DNA from: Hymenobacter nivis
GTDB lineage: Bacteria > Bacteroidota > Bacteroidia > Cytophagales > Hymenobacteraceae
Direction: 5' to 3'
Length of the DNA stretch: 64,000 nucleotides
Assembly: GCF_006439025.1 (NCBI RefSeq)
Contig: NZ_RCYZ01000001.1
Span: 1,029,360 to 1,093,359 of the forward strand
Part shown: in pieces, positions 1 to 8,861 of the stretch
Numbering within the stretch: position 1 is the stretch's first letter
How the letters are laid out: every line of letters begins with the position of its first letter
Notes under the pieces: model-generated
The model's input: only the letters and a program-made list of their open reading frames with translations
What the model was told of the DNA's origin: nothing
Databases searched by the model: none
Program-made: the position numbers and the translations under genes

Positions 1-663
1 ATCCTAGCCGCAGGCTTAGCTGACAAGTCGCCGGCGCTGCGCCAAATGGCCATCGAGATGCTCGACCTCAAAAACAAGGCGGTGCGCAAAGCCGCCGCGC
101 CCACCCTGGCGCAACTGGCCACGCGCGATTCGTCGTTGCTGGTGCAGGCGGCGGCACTGCAAGCGCTGGGCAAGCTCCAGGAGAAACGCTATGCGCCGCT
201 GATCGCCGGGGCCCTAAATAGCCCGTCGTACCGGGTGCAGGGCGCGGCGCTGCAAGGCCTGTTGCCGCTCGACCCCGCCCAGGCGCTGGCCCGCGCCACG
301 GCCTTCGAGGCCGACAACCAGGGGGCCCTAACCATCGCCCAAGTGGTGGTGTACGGGAGGGCCGGCGGCTTGGCGCAGTGGCCCTCGATGCTGGCCAAGT
401 ACGACGCCGCCGACCCCAATGGCCGCTTCGGCATGCTGGATGCTTTCATCGAAATCCTCGGCCGCCTCGACGACGCCACGGCGCTGGAGCAAGGCCTCAC
501 CCGCCTCCGCGACCTGACCGTGAAGTACAAGCCCTATGTCGATTCGGGGCGGATAATCGGGCTACTCCAGCAGGTGCAGCAGCGGCAGGCCACCCGCCCG
601 CAGGCAGCGCAGGCCACGGCGCTGGTGACGCAGGCGGTGGCGGCCATCCAGGCGGCGAAATAG
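1..663 (+). CDS. C-terminal part of a HEAT-repeat protein, probably an M1-family metallopeptidase (5' truncated by window)
   Basis: The frame is open from the first base of the window and ends at TAG 661-663, so only about 220 C-terminal residues are visible. They form short helical pairs such as SPALRQMAIEML and SLLVQAAALQALGKL, typical of HEAT repeats. The last 100 residues (YDAADPNGRFGMLDAF, then a lysine- and tyrosine-rich helix) resemble the helical tail of Bacteroidota M1 aminopeptidases. The catalytic HExxH part would lie upstream and cannot be seen, so the family call is inference. The stop codon runs directly into a GGGGCCCC palindrome. A stand-alone HEAT-repeat protein is the alternative. 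Confidence 0.6.
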   Translation: MLAAGLADKSPALRQMAIEMLDLKNKAVRKAAAPTLAQLATRDSSLLVQAAALQALGKLQEKRYAPLIAGALNSPSYRVQGAALQGLLPLDPAQALARATAFEADNQGALTIAQVVVYGRAGGLAQWPSMLAKYDAADPNGRFGMLDAFIEILGRLDDATALEQGLTRLRDLTVKYKPYVDSGRIIGLLQQVQQRQATRPQAAQATALVTQAVAAIQAAK

Positions 664-700
664 GGGCCCCAGCGGCGCGGCGCCCCGGCCGCTTATTGGT

Positions 701-1438
701 TCAGAGCACGCCCTCATCGGCGAAGCTATAGTAGCCGCGGTCGGTGTAGATGAGGTGGTCGAGGACGGGCAAGTCGAGGAAGTCGCCAGCTTGGCGCAGC
801 TTTTTGGTGAGGGCCAGGTCGGCGGCGCTGGGCTGGCGGTTGCCGCTGGGGTGGTTATGCACCAGGATGATGCTGCTGGCCAACTGCTCCAGGGCTTCCT
901 TGAAAATCATTTTCGGGTCGGCCACGGTGCCGGCCACGCCGCCCTGGCTCACGGCCACCTTGCGCATCACCACGTTGGCGCGGTTCAGCAAAATCACCCA
1001 AAACTCCTCGTGCGGCAGGTCCATCAGGTTGGGGCGCACGAGGTTATAAATGTCGCGCGAGCAAGTGATGGTGGTGCGGGCGGGCGCGTCGGCCTCTTTG
1101 CGGCGGCGGCCCAGCTCCAGGGCCGCCACCACCGCAATGGCCTTGGCCTCACCGATGCCGGGGTGACGGCAGAGCTGCTTCACGCTCTGGCGGGCCAGCT
1201 CGTTGAGGTCGTAGCCCACGCCTTGCAGCATGAGCTTGGCCACGTCCACGGCCGAGAGCTTGACGGTGCCCGAGCCCAGCAGGATGGCAATCAGCTCGGC
1301 GTCGGACAGCGCGGCGCGGCCCTTGGCCAGCAGCTTCTCGCGGGGCCGGTCTTCCTCGGCCCAGCTTTTGATGCCCAGGGGCCCCGGCGCGGCGTAGGTG
1401 GGGGCCAGGGTTTCGGTCAGGTTATCAAGCACTTTCAT
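701..1438 (-). CDS. radC: RadC family JAB/MPN+ domain protein
   Basis: A 245-residue protein of the usual RadC length. The N-terminal half contains the helical region with the helix-hairpin-helix-like PGIGEAKA, and the C-terminal half is a JAB1/MPN+ metalloprotease-like fold. The zinc motif is present: HNHPSG near residue 194, followed by the SxxD aspartate (SAAD), with a glutamate upstream in HEEFW. The family is named for DNA repair, but a direct repair role has been questioned. I chose the ATG at 1436-1438, which gives MKVLDNLTETL; an upstream extension to 1513 is basic and family-atypical. It is divergent from the phosphoesterase gene across about 100 bp. Confidence 0.93.
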   Translation of the reverse strand: MKVLDNLTETLAPTYAAPGPLGIKSWAEEDRPREKLLAKGRAALSDAELIAILLGSGTVKLSAVDVAKLMLQGVGYDLNELARQSVKQLCRHPGIGEAKAIAVVAALELGRRRKEADAPARTTITCSRDIYNLVRPNLMDLPHEEFWVILLNRANVVMRKVAVSQGGVAGTVADPKMIFKEALEQLASSIILVHNHPSGNRQPSAADLALTKKLRQAGDFLDLPVLDHLIYTDRGYYSFADEGVL

Positions 1439-1541
1439 AAATAAAATAGCGGAATAAAAACGAAATTTAGCCCGCCGCCAAGCAAAAGGGGCGGCTTTAC
1501 GTTTACCGAGCAAATCTTCTTGCTGCGCTGCTTTTTCTTCT

Positions 1542-2786
1542 ATGCGAAATCCAATCGTTTTGCTGCTGCTACTGGCGGCCGTGCTCTCGGCCGAGTGGTA
1601 CGCCTACCAAGCCACCCGCACCCTCACCCAACACCTCGGCGAGGGGCCCCGGCGCGCCTGGGCCTGGGGCTATTGGCTGATCACGGCGGCCGTGTGGGGC
1701 TTGGCCCTGTGGTCGGGCCCCACCCGCCAATCGGGCAACACGCTGCTCAAAAGCCGCCTGATCAGCCTGTTGCTGCTGGTGCTCGTCACCAAACTGGTGA
1801 TGCTGCTGCCGCTGCTGCTCGAAGACCTGACGCGGCTCGGGCGCTGGGCCCTGGGCACCGCCGCACGGCCCGCCGGGGCCCCCGGCGTGGCGGTGCCGCG
1901 CAGCGAATTCCTGGCCAAGGTGGCGCTGGGGCTGGGCGCCATCCCGTTTGTGGCGCTGCTGTGGGGCGTGGTGCGCGGGGCCACCGACTACCAGGTGCGC
2001 CGCGTGGTGCTGAAATACCCCAACCTGCCGCCGGCGTTCGACGGCTTCAAGGTGCTGCAAATCTCGGACTTGCACACGGGCAGCTTCACTTCCACCGAGC
2101 CGCTGCAACGGGCCGTGCGCTTCATCAATGCCCAGAAAGCCGACCTGATTTTGATGACCGGCGACCTGGTGAACAACCTGGCCACGGAGGTCGAGCCCCA
2201 CATTCCGGCGCTGGCGGGCATCAAGTCGGAGTTGCCCATCTTCTCCAGCCTCGGCAACCACGACTATGGCGATTATGTGCAAGAATTTCGTGACAACCGC
2301 GCGTTGTGGCAGGCCAACCTGGAGCGCCTGATGCAGAACCACGCCAAAATCGGTTGGACGCTGCTCAACGACACGAGCCATACCATTGAGCGCGGCGGCG
2401 ACAAAATTGCCGTGCTGGGCATCCAGAACAGCAGCTCCCACCTCAACTTTCACACTTACGGCAACCTGCCCAAGGCGCACGCGGCCAGCGGCGACGCGCC
2501 GTTCAAAATCCTGCTCTCGCACGACCCTTCTTACTGGGAAAGCCATATTCTGAAGTACCCCGACATCGACCTCACGCTCAGCGGCCACACCCACGGCATG
2601 CAATTCGGCGTGAACCTGCCGTTTTTCAAGTGGAGCCCCGTGCAATACGCCTACAAGCAGTGGGCCGGCCTCTACACCCAGGGGACCCAAAAACTGTACG
2701 TGAACGTGGGCTTGGGCTTCCTGGGCTACCCTGGGCGGGTGGGCTTTTTGCCCGAGATTACGGTATTTGAACTGCGACGCGCGTAG
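1542..2786 (+). CDS. membrane-anchored metallophosphoesterase
   Basis: A 414-residue protein. The first about 145 residues carry three to four hydrophobic segments (around 4-18, 42-57, 73-93 and 125-143), so the enzyme is membrane-anchored. The calcineurin-like domain follows, with SDLHTG at 175-180, GDLVNN at 207-212, GNHDYG at 238-243, LSHDP and SGHTHG: the complete dinuclear metal ligand set. This architecture is the YkuE/YaeI-like group, some members of which cleave lipid-linked phosphates; the substrate here is unknown. The start is the ATG after a pyrimidine-rich leader. The stop codon TAG abuts GGGCCCC. Confidence 0.9.
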   Translation: MRNPIVLLLLLAAVLSAEWYAYQATRTLTQHLGEGPRRAWAWGYWLITAAVWGLALWSGPTRQSGNTLLKSRLISLLLLVLVTKLVMLLPLLLEDLTRLGRWALGTAARPAGAPGVAVPRSEFLAKVALGLGAIPFVALLWGVVRGATDYQVRRVVLKYPNLPPAFDGFKVLQISDLHTGSFTSTEPLQRAVRFINAQKADLILMTGDLVNNLATEVEPHIPALAGIKSELPIFSSLGNHDYGDYVQEFRDNRALWQANLERLMQNHAKIGWTLLNDTSHTIERGGDKIAVLGIQNSSSHLNFHTYGNLPKAHAASGDAPFKILLSHDPSYWESHILKYPDIDLTLSGHTHGMQFGVNLPFFKWSPVQYAYKQWAGLYTQGTQKLYVNVGLGFLGYPGRVGFLPEITVFELRRA

Positions 2787-2873
2787 GGCCCCGCCCGGCG
2801 CTAACCTTGGTGAAAGCCGGGCCGTATAGCAAGCAGTACGCCTTCCTAACGTTCTTTCCCTCACCCAATCATC

Positions 2874-3554
2874 ATGAAAAACTACCTGTTTTTAGTGGCC
2901 GGCGCGGCCCTTTCGCTGGCTTCGTGCTCAGAGTCGAAAACGACCGAAACTACCACCACCGCGGGCGCCGCTGGCGACTCGACGGCGATGAAAGCCTCGA
3001 TGGCCTCGAACACGATGTACACCGACGAGGCGTACAAGTCGCGCTCGAAGCGCATCGCCGATAAGTACGCCGCCGACATGAAGATTACGGACCCGGCGAT
3101 GCGGGAGAAAATCAGCACCGCCTACTACAACCGCTCGAAGCGCTACGGCGAGATGAAAACCAAGTACGCCTCGGACACGACCGGCATGGGCGCCGCCATG
3201 CGCGACTACAACACGGCCACCGACACCGAGTTTAAGGGCATTTACACCGACCCGGCCCAGTACAAATCGTACGAAACGAGCCGCACCAACTACAACGAGG
3301 ATACCTACCTGAACGACGCCAGCAGTGCCTCGTCATCGTCGATGAGCCCCGATTCGAGCTCGACTATGAGCAGCGGCGGCAGCGCCATGAGCGGCACCAC
3401 CGACGACAACGCCATGGGCTCGACGGACGGCGCCACGGCGGGCGGTACGGTGAGCAAGTCGAAAACCAAGCTCACCGACGGCACAAAAATCAAAGTAAAG
3501 AGCGACGGCCAAGTGAAAGTAAAGGACGCTGACGGCTCCAAAATGAAGCAATAA
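2874..3554 (+). CDS. secreted lipoprotein with Ser-rich linker and basic tail
   Basis: No named family recognised. The 226-residue product begins with a lipoprotein signal (MKNYLFLVAGAALSLASC), with cysteine at residue 18 as the likely lipidation site. A Thr/Ala/Ser-rich stretch follows, then a charged helical region with repeated SKR and YxxRSKRYGE-type segments, a Ser/Gly-rich linker and a lysine-alternating tail with KSDGQVKVK. The same SDG-centred basic tail recurs in the small secreted protein at 34307-34579. It is probably attached to the outer membrane facing the periplasm. It is followed by a clear terminator. Confidence 0.75.
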   Translation: MKNYLFLVAGAALSLASCSESKTTETTTTAGAAGDSTAMKASMASNTMYTDEAYKSRSKRIADKYAADMKITDPAMREKISTAYYNRSKRYGEMKTKYASDTTGMGAAMRDYNTATDTEFKGIYTDPAQYKSYETSRTNYNEDTYLNDASSASSSSMSPDSSSTMSSGGSAMSGTTDDNAMGSTDGATAGGTVSKSKTKLTDGTKIKVKSDGQVKVKDADGSKMKQ

Positions 3555-3596
3555 CTGGTGCCTTCGGCCGGAGATTCCGCGCCGTTTGTCTACTGA

Positions 3597-3622
3597 AGCC
3601 CGCGCCTGCAACGGCGCGGGCT
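3597..3622 (+). terminator. intrinsic terminator after the 2874-3554 lipoprotein
   Basis: The arms AGCCCGCGCC (3597-3606) and GGCGCGGGCT (3613-3622) are perfectly complementary around a six-base loop, followed by TTTCTTT. Confidence 0.85.
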
Positions 3623-3677
3623 TTTCTTTGCTCTTTAGGTGGGCCCCTTGGGCCAGTTTTTGCGTTTATAGCCCCGA

Positions 3678-4352
3678 ATGACGTTGCGATTTTCCGACTT
3701 GATGCGCCGCGGCTGGCCCTGGGTGCTGGCGCTGCTGGCCGGGCTGGCCCTGCCAGCCCGGGCCCAGCAAACGGTGCGCGTGAGCGGCACCATCTCGGCC
3801 TTCGACTCGCGGGAAGCCATCCCCGGGGCCTCGGTGCGGGTGATGCGCACCCGCGTGGGGCAGGCCGCGGGCCTCAAGGGTGAGTTTGAAATTGATGCCC
3901 GCCCCACCGATACGCTGCTGTTCCGAGCCGTGGGCTTCCGGTCGCGGCTGCTGCCGCTGGGCGGCACCGGCATTTCACAGCTCATCATCCAAGTGCAGCT
4001 CCAGCGCGACAGCGTGCGCCTGAGCGAAGTGCGCGTCATCAGCGACCGCCCCGACCGGGCGATGATCAACCGGGCCCTGCGCAACATGAAGCGCCCCGTG
4101 CCGCCGGTAGTGAGCGGGGCCAAGCGCCCGCCGCGCCCCAAGCCCATGTTCCCCGTCGATTCGAGCGCCCCCAAGGCCCCCACGCCTACCCTCGAAAGCC
4201 CCCTGAGCCTGATCTACGAACAGCTCTCGCGCGAGGGCAAGCAGCGCAAAAAGGTGCGCGCCCTCGAAGCCGTCGACCAGGCCGAAAAGGCGCGCCAGGC
4301 CCGCGCCAAGTACAACAAAGCCTTCAAGGACAACCGCGGCTACGAGCCGTAG
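3678..4352 (+). CDS. secreted protein with carboxypeptidase-like regulatory domain
   Basis: A 224-residue protein. A signal peptide spans about residues 1-29 (arginine, hydrophobic WPWVLALLAGLAL, cleavage after ARA). Next is a beta-sandwich of the CarboxypepD_reg-like type (about 33-110): VSGTISAFDSREAIPGASV, then a turn with KGEFEIDA, and FRAVGFRS. This is the module found at the start of SusC/TonB receptors and on many stand-alone Bacteroidota envelope proteins. The C-terminal third is a basic, proline-rich, helical tail without known catalytic motifs. The stop codon abuts two consecutive GGGGCCCC palindromes. Confidence 0.8.
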   Translation: MTLRFSDLMRRGWPWVLALLAGLALPARAQQTVRVSGTISAFDSREAIPGASVRVMRTRVGQAAGLKGEFEIDARPTDTLLFRAVGFRSRLLPLGGTGISQLIIQVQLQRDSVRLSEVRVISDRPDRAMINRALRNMKRPVPPVVSGAKRPPRPKPMFPVDSSAPKAPTPTLESPLSLIYEQLSREGKQRKKVRALEAVDQAEKARQARAKYNKAFKDNRGYEP

Positions 4353-4399
4353 GGCCCCGGGGCCCCAACCCCGGCCGGGCCTGCGCGTAAGCACAGGGT

Positions 4400-5383
4400 A
4401 TGAAAATTGGGTATCCCTGCGTGAACGAGGCGATGGATTGCAGCGCCGCCAACACCTTCCGGTTGGCCTCCTATTCGGAAGAGCGCCTCATAACGGCCGT
4501 GACGGCCAACCTGGCTTGCCTACGCCGCCTGCTGGAATGGAACGTGGCCCAAGGGCTGCTGTTTTTCCGCATGGGTTCGGGAATTGTGCCCTTTGGCTCG
4601 CACGAAATCAACACCTTCCCGTGGCAGCAGCACTTCGGCGAAGAATTTAGGGCCCTGGGCGACTACATCAAAGCTAACGGCCTGCGCGTCAGCTTCCATC
4701 CCGACCAGTTCGTGGTGCTGAACTCGCCTAGCCCGGCCATTGTGCAGCGCAGCATCGAAGAGCTGATTTACCAGGGCTCGATGCTGGACTTAATGGGCCT
4801 GGACGGCACAGCCAAGCTGCAAATCCACGTGGGGGGCCTGTACGGCGAACGGGAGTTGGCCATCAGCCGGTTTGCGGCCGTGTACGCCACACTGCCGGCC
4901 GCCGTGCGGGCCCGCGTGGTGGTAGAAAACGACGACCGCCTGTTTCCGCTGCGCGACTGCCTCGACCTACACGCCCGCACCGGCGTACCCATCCTGTTCG
5001 ACAATTTCCACCACGAATGCCTCAACCAAGGCGAGCCCATGCACGAGGCGCTACGCCTGGCCGCTGCCACCTGGCATCCCACCGCCGACGGCGTGCCGAT
5101 GATGGATTATAGCTCGCAGGCCCCCGCCGAGCGCAAGGGCAAGCACACCACGTCGATGGTCGAGGAGCTGTTCCGCGGCTTCGTATCCGAGCTGCAGGGG
5201 CTCGACTTCGACATGATGCTGGAAATTAAAGATAAAGAGGCCAGCGCATTGCGGGCCGTGGCCATCTTGCGTGAGTTGGGCCTGGCCGCCCCCGCGCCCG
5301 AGGGCCCCGTGCCGCCCCTAGCCTTGCCCCCGGATCCCAACGCGGCCCCTAAGGCCCGCGCCAAGAAGGCCGCTAAGAGCTAG
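4400..5383 (+). CDS. uvsE: UV damage endonuclease UvsE/UvdE
   Basis: A 327-residue TIM-barrel endonuclease that nicks 5' of UV photoproducts, starting an excision route independent of UvrABC. Family hallmarks are visible: the start MKIGYPCVNE, RMGSGIVPFGSH, the metal-ligand segment SFHPDQFVVLNSP, HVGG, VVENDDR, LFDNFHHECLN and a late EIKDKE. The length fits the bacterial family. The C-terminal about 40 residues are a proline/alanine and lysine tail. It may form a small repair-related neighbourhood with radC 3 kb upstream, though the genes are not in one operon. Confidence 0.93.
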   Translation: MKIGYPCVNEAMDCSAANTFRLASYSEERLITAVTANLACLRRLLEWNVAQGLLFFRMGSGIVPFGSHEINTFPWQQHFGEEFRALGDYIKANGLRVSFHPDQFVVLNSPSPAIVQRSIEELIYQGSMLDLMGLDGTAKLQIHVGGLYGERELAISRFAAVYATLPAAVRARVVVENDDRLFPLRDCLDLHARTGVPILFDNFHHECLNQGEPMHEALRLAAATWHPTADGVPMMDYSSQAPAERKGKHTTSMVEELFRGFVSELQGLDFDMMLEIKDKEASALRAVAILRELGLAAPAPEGPVPPLALPPDPNAAPKARAKKAAKS

Positions 5384-5467
5384 CCGCAGCACCCGCCCGA
5401 CCGGGGCCCCTATTCTTTCCCAGTTGTTTTTCCCACCGAATTTTTCTCCTCACTTTCAATCAACCCC

Positions 5468-5821
5468 ATGCCTTTCGACCACCTGCACGCCACCGTTAGC
5501 GCCCTCAAAAACGGCCTCACCAGCCTTCCCCTCGGCTCGGCCATGGACAATACCGAAACCTGGCAGCAACAGTTTCTGCAAAGCGGCCAGCCTGGCCTGC
5601 AAGACATTGCCCGCGAAATCGGTAACCTCCAGTCGCTGCTCACCAGCGGGGCCCTCGACAGCGCCGCCATCGCCGCCTCGCTAAGCATGCTCGGCGACCA
5701 GACCGGCGAGGCCGCCGCTGGGGCCCCCGATGAGCTTAAGAAACCCCTCACCGAGCTGGCCGACCTGCTGCGCCGCCACGGCGGCGACTTGGCCGCCCAC
5801 AACGAGCGCGCTGGCCAGTAG
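5468..5821 (+). CDS. small hypothetical protein, alpha-helical
   Basis: Not recognised. The 117-residue product has no signal peptide or membrane segment and looks wholly helical, with a conserved-looking centre (IAREIGNLQSLL) and an acidic C-terminal helix ending in ELADLLRRHGGDLA. It is probably cytosolic. It starts 85 bp after uvsE, after an AT-rich leader, and is closed by the long hairpin at 5831-5891. GC content and codon use match the neighbours. Confidence 0.7.
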   Translation: MPFDHLHATVSALKNGLTSLPLGSAMDNTETWQQQFLQSGQPGLQDIAREIGNLQSLLTSGALDSAAIAASLSMLGDQTGEAAAGAPDELKKPLTELADLLRRHGGDLAAHNERAGQ

Positions 5822-5830
5822 TTTAGTTTG

Positions 5831-5891
5831 CCCCCACCCCACAAAAAAGCCCCACTGAGTGCATCAGTGGGGCTTTTTTGTGGGGTGGGGG
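5831..5891. terminator. bidirectional terminator, 28-bp perfect inverted repeat
   Basis: The arms 5831-5858 and 5864-5891 are perfectly complementary over 28 bp, with a five-base loop GTGCA. Each arm contains a run of six A or T next to GCCCC, so the hairpin works in both directions. It lies between convergent genes (5468-5821 plus, 5997-6377 minus). Confidence 0.9.
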
Positions 5892-5996
5892 CTGGGGCCC
5901 CTAATTACTTGCGGCTAGCTAAACAACTCGTGATTTTATCGCAACTACTTGCTGCTAAGAATAAAACCTAACAGCCATCAGTTGATGGCTCAGTAT

Positions 5997-6377
5997 TCAA
6001 TAAGGTGCCGTGCTGCTGCGGCTGCGGTTGTCGCGGCTCGGCACGATGTCCGTCGATTCGCGCCGCGGGCGCTGCCGCAACAGGGGCCGCTCGCGCACAT
6101 CGGGCACTGCCGCGGGCGAGCCCTCGGGCGTCGCCGCCGGCGCAAAGCCCGATTCCGGGTCGAGGCGTGAGGGTTGGGCATCACGGCTTGTGGCGGTGCG
6201 CTGCACCTCGGCAGGGCCCTGGATGGTGCTTTGGTTGAGGCCTGGGTTGAGGGGCGGCACCACGGTTTGGCCCTGAGCCCCGCCCCGCACCGGGGCTGTG
6301 GGGTCGAAGGGCACCGTTTGGGCCCGGGCGGCCGTGGCCAGCAGCAATAGCCCCATCAAAGCGAAGAAGTTTTTCAT
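5997..6377 (-). CDS. small secreted hypothetical protein
   Basis: A 126-residue product. It has a clear signal peptide (MKNFFALMGLLLL, cleavage after ARA) and a mature part rich in Pro, Gln, Thr and Arg with no predicted fold. The ATG at 6375-6377 was preferred over an upstream extension to 6461 because the signal peptide begins there. It resembles other short secreted proteins of this window (6577-6933, 32658-32972, 34307-34579) in layout but lacks their lysine/methionine tail. Function unknown. Confidence 0.65.
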   Translation of the reverse strand: MKNFFALMGLLLLATAARAQTVPFDPTAPVRGGAQGQTVVPPLNPGLNQSTIQGPAEVQRTATSRDAQPSRLDPESGFAPAATPEGSPAAVPDVRERPLLRQRPRRESTDIVPSRDNRSRSSTAPY

Positions 6378-6506
6378 AATCAAGGATTTGTTAAGTATGC
6401 GCTCGTGAGCAAACGGCCAATCATTCTGGTCTTTCTGCTTACTGATAACAACAAAAGCCATCGGCTAATGGCTATCTGCTCAAAGCTAAAATGGGGCGAA
6501 AGCAAA

Positions 6507-6539
6507 ACGACGGCTGTTTCTGAGCGAAACAGCCGTCGT
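6507..6539 (-). terminator. terminator of the 6577-6933 gene
   Basis: The 14-bp perfect arms 6507-6520 and 6526-6539 (ACGACGGCTGTTTC and its complement) lie around a five-base loop. On the minus strand the stem is followed by TTTTGCTTT. Confidence 0.85.
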
Positions 6540-6576
6540 GGAAATACATCGTGCGGCCCTAGGGCCCCAGCGGTGC

Positions 6577-6933
6577 TTAGTTCATCGGCTTGGTCTTCAT
6601 TTTGCTTTTGCCTTCGCGCATCGAGCGCTTGGTCTTTTTGTCCGACATCTTGTCGTTGTTCATCGTACCATCGCTCATGGTGCCGGTGCCCGTTGTGGTG
6701 CCCGTACCCATCGTGGTGCCCATGGTGGTACCGTTCATGGTGCCGGTGTTCATCGTACCCGGAGCCATGGTGCCCGTAGCGGGCGTTTGCATGGGGGTGG
6801 TCGTCGTCGTCGTCGTGCCCGGCGTGGTGCTCATCGTGCCCGGCATGGTGGTGGTAGGCGTCGTCTGGGCCATCGATACGCTCGATACACCAATGGTCAA
6901 CAAAGCGGCGAAGAAAATTTTGGAAGCTTTCAT
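6577..6933 (-). CDS. small secreted Thr/Met/Gly-rich protein with Lys/Met-rich basic tail
   Basis: A 118-residue product. The signal peptide (MKASKIFFAALLTIGVSSVSMAQ) is followed by a low-complexity threonine, methionine, proline and glycine stretch with imperfect repeats of the type GTMNTGTM, and a strongly basic tail (KKTKRSMREGKSKMKTK). The start was placed at the ATG 6931-6933, where the signal peptide begins. No enzyme motif is seen. The methionine richness could suit metal binding, but that is speculation. The tail resembles the product of 34307-34579. Confidence 0.7.
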   Translation of the reverse strand: MKASKIFFAALLTIGVSSVSMAQTTPTTTMPGTMSTTPGTTTTTTTPMQTPATGTMAPGTMNTGTMNGTTMGTTMGTGTTTGTGTMSDGTMNNDKMSDKKTKRSMREGKSKMKTKPMN

Positions 6934-7509
6934 GGTAGATTGATTTAAAAGTGGGAAACCTGTATTTCGCAACCTAAGCTTGGTTGCTAAGGTGGACTCT
7001 ATACGGGAAGAGTTTTCAATAGTTATAATTTTTCTAATTATAATATTATGGCATTGGGATTTGCAACAAGTAGGTCGGGGTATAAATAGCTATTACTTGA
7101 TTATCAGTAAGCTCAACTATAAGGAGGACGCAAACACAATCTATTCTTACCGATAGCCTATAATTAATAAGTCCCCCTGCTTAACCAATAATTACGGGTG
7201 AAGCATCGATCAAAATTTATTTGCATTAAACAAATTAGTGCCCTGTTTTAAACCAATTATGCAGTATTTATTTTTAACTATTCCGGCTCATTAGAGCCGT
7301 TGTACATGTCACAAACCACTCCTTTTCTGCAGTGCGGCCTGTTGCAATACCATTTGTGCGCCACGCACCAGCGGCCTTAATTAATTAAACGCAATAAAAA
7401 CCGGTATTTATCGCAGTCACATCCCAGCAAAAACCGTCTTTTTGCTAATTAGATAAAAGGAATATTTTTGATTTTCCATTCGCTTCCCGTCACTCCAAAA
7501 GCCCGCCTT
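6934..7509. other. AT-rich intergenic region without recognisable gene
   Basis: About 575 bp between divergent genes. The centre (about 7000-7300) is much richer in A and T than its surroundings and has no GGGCCC motif and no convincing reading frame. It presumably holds both promoters. I see no tRNA, repeat array or long hairpin here. Confidence 0.5.
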
Positions 7510-7839
7510 ATGAAAGCAGCCCTACGCCCGCAAATTGCCGTGTTCCTGTTGGTGCTCGGGGCCCTGGTTGGCGGCAAAGCACCGGCTACGGCGGCCCCCG
7601 TGGTGGCACAGGTAGCGGGCACGCTCACGGCGTACGACGAAGGCAAGGCCGACGGCAACGCGTTCCGGGTTTCGGTGCGCCGCGCCCCCAATGGCCTCCA
7701 GCTGATTGCCCAGCAAGTAGAAGCCGCCCAGAGCGCGGCCACCGCCAACCCCGCGGCGGCCCGCTACTTCGAGGGCTACATGGCCGGCCTAGAGCCCAGC
7801 CGCGAGCTGACTTCCCTTACCCCAGCCCGCGCGCAGTAG
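7510..7839 (+). CDS. small secreted hypothetical protein
   Basis: A 109-residue product with an N-terminal signal peptide (MKAALRPQIAVFLLVLGAL, cleavage near ATAAP). The mature part is about 80 residues, with a segment PAAARYFEGYMAGLEPS. The ATG at 7510 is preferred to a TTG at 7468, because the extension would put polar residues before the signal peptide. No family was recognised. The stop TAG is followed immediately by GGCCCCC. It faces the convergent lipoprotein gene at 7891-8217. Confidence 0.6.
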   Translation: MKAALRPQIAVFLLVLGALVGGKAPATAAPVVAQVAGTLTAYDEGKADGNAFRVSVRRAPNGLQLIAQQVEAAQSAATANPAAARYFEGYMAGLEPSRELTSLTPARAQ

Positions 7840-7890
7840 GGCCCCCGCCGACAAGCGCGCCGGCCCGGAGCCCTGTTGCGCGGCTTTGGA

Positions 7891-8217
7891 CTACTGGCCC
7901 GGGGCCGGGCGGTTGCCCAGGGCCCGCTTCACGCCCTGGGGCCCCACAAACGGTACGTTTTTCACGGCGGGCTTGGCAGCAGAATCGGTCGCGGCAGCGG
8001 CGGCCTCGGCGGTGGGGTTGAGTGGCACTGGTTCGGTTTGGCTGGGGGCGTTCAGCGCTTCGTCGCTGGGCCGGGGCCCCGACGGCGTGCCGGGCAAGCC
8101 GCTGGGCTCCGCAGCGGGCACCTCGGCAGTGGGTTGGCGTGCGGGCTCATTGCACGCGGCCAGCAGCACGCCGGCACCGGCCAAGAGGCCAACCGTTGTT
8201 ACGCGTATTCTTTTCAT
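7891..8217 (-). CDS. small lipoprotein
   Basis: A 108-residue product with an excellent lipobox: MKRIRVTTVGLLAGAGVLLAAC, cysteine at residue 22. The mature part is short, Pro/Ala/Glu-rich and probably unstructured, ending in GVKRALGNRPAPGQ. The ATG at 8215-8217 fits the signal peptide; a longer frame would run into the tmRNA gene. Its 5' end lies just downstream of the tmRNA terminator. Function unknown. Confidence 0.7.
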   Translation of the reverse strand: MKRIRVTTVGLLAGAGVLLAACNEPARQPTAEVPAAEPSGLPGTPSGPRPSDEALNAPSQTEPVPLNPTAEAAAAATDSAAKPAVKNVPFVGPQGVKRALGNRPAPGQ

Positions 8218-8294
8218 GGCGAACGGCGGGGTTGGTAATTTCTCCTGAAACGCACTCATTAGCCGCGGGTTGGCTTTTGCCCTAAAAACAAAAA

Positions 8295-8318
8295 CCTCAC
8301 CCCCAGGCGGGGGTGAGG
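8295..8318 (-). terminator. tmRNA terminator
   Basis: The arms CCTCACCCCC (8295-8304) and GGGGGTGAGG (8309-8318) lie around a four-base loop, with A/T runs on both sides. It starts just past the tmRNA 3' end. Confidence 0.85.
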
Positions 8319-8326
8319 TTTTTTTG

Positions 8327-8696
8327 TGGAGCTGCAGGGATTCGAACCCTGGTCCAGACAAGGAGACCAACGTGCTTTCTACGTGCGTATCTATGCTTGG
8401 ATTTTCGAGGCATTCCAGGCGCACATCAGGCCCTTGAAATTCCCTTAGCTGCAGTTGGGTTTCGCCCCCGAATCACAGCTCTTCGGAGGCTAGTTTCTAC
8501 TTACGACGCGCCGAACTCCCAGGTGTAAAAACTTACCCGGGCGGCACGATGGCATTACCTAATTCTGAACTAGGCAGCCATGGCGTACGAATAGTCGCCA
8601 GTTGTTGTTTGAGCGATTTTTTTTACGGGAGAGCTTCGTTCAACTCCCGGCACGCTTACCCGCGATATGCGCAAGCTGTCAATTCCGGTCAGCCCC
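8327..8696 (-). ncRNA. ssrA: transfer-messenger RNA (tmRNA)
   Basis: This 370-nt RNA rescues stalled ribosomes. Read on the minus strand it begins GGGGCTGACCGGAATTGACA and ends with a T-arm (GGTTCGAATCC) and CAGCTCCA. The first seven bases pair with the last seven before the discriminator A (one G-U), forming the tRNA-like acceptor stem; CCA is not encoded. The internal reading frame around 8533-8577 gives the tag AQTTTGDYSYAMAA followed by TAG. The -SYAMAA ending is the type I know from Cytophagales tags. The dnaX frame can be extended upstream through this gene, but that part is not protein-coding. Confidence 0.95.
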
Positions 8697-8861
8697 AAAT
8701 GATAGAAGAACGAGTTTCCGTTGCGCATCCCTTGCGAGCTGCCTGGCGGGCCGCGAAGGTACGCGGGAATGGGTAAACGCGGGCCGCCACCGAAAGGTTT
8801 CGTGGGGCCCCGGGCCGGCTGGGGGCCCCGCCGCGGGCTTTCAAACGCCCTGTTTTCGGGG

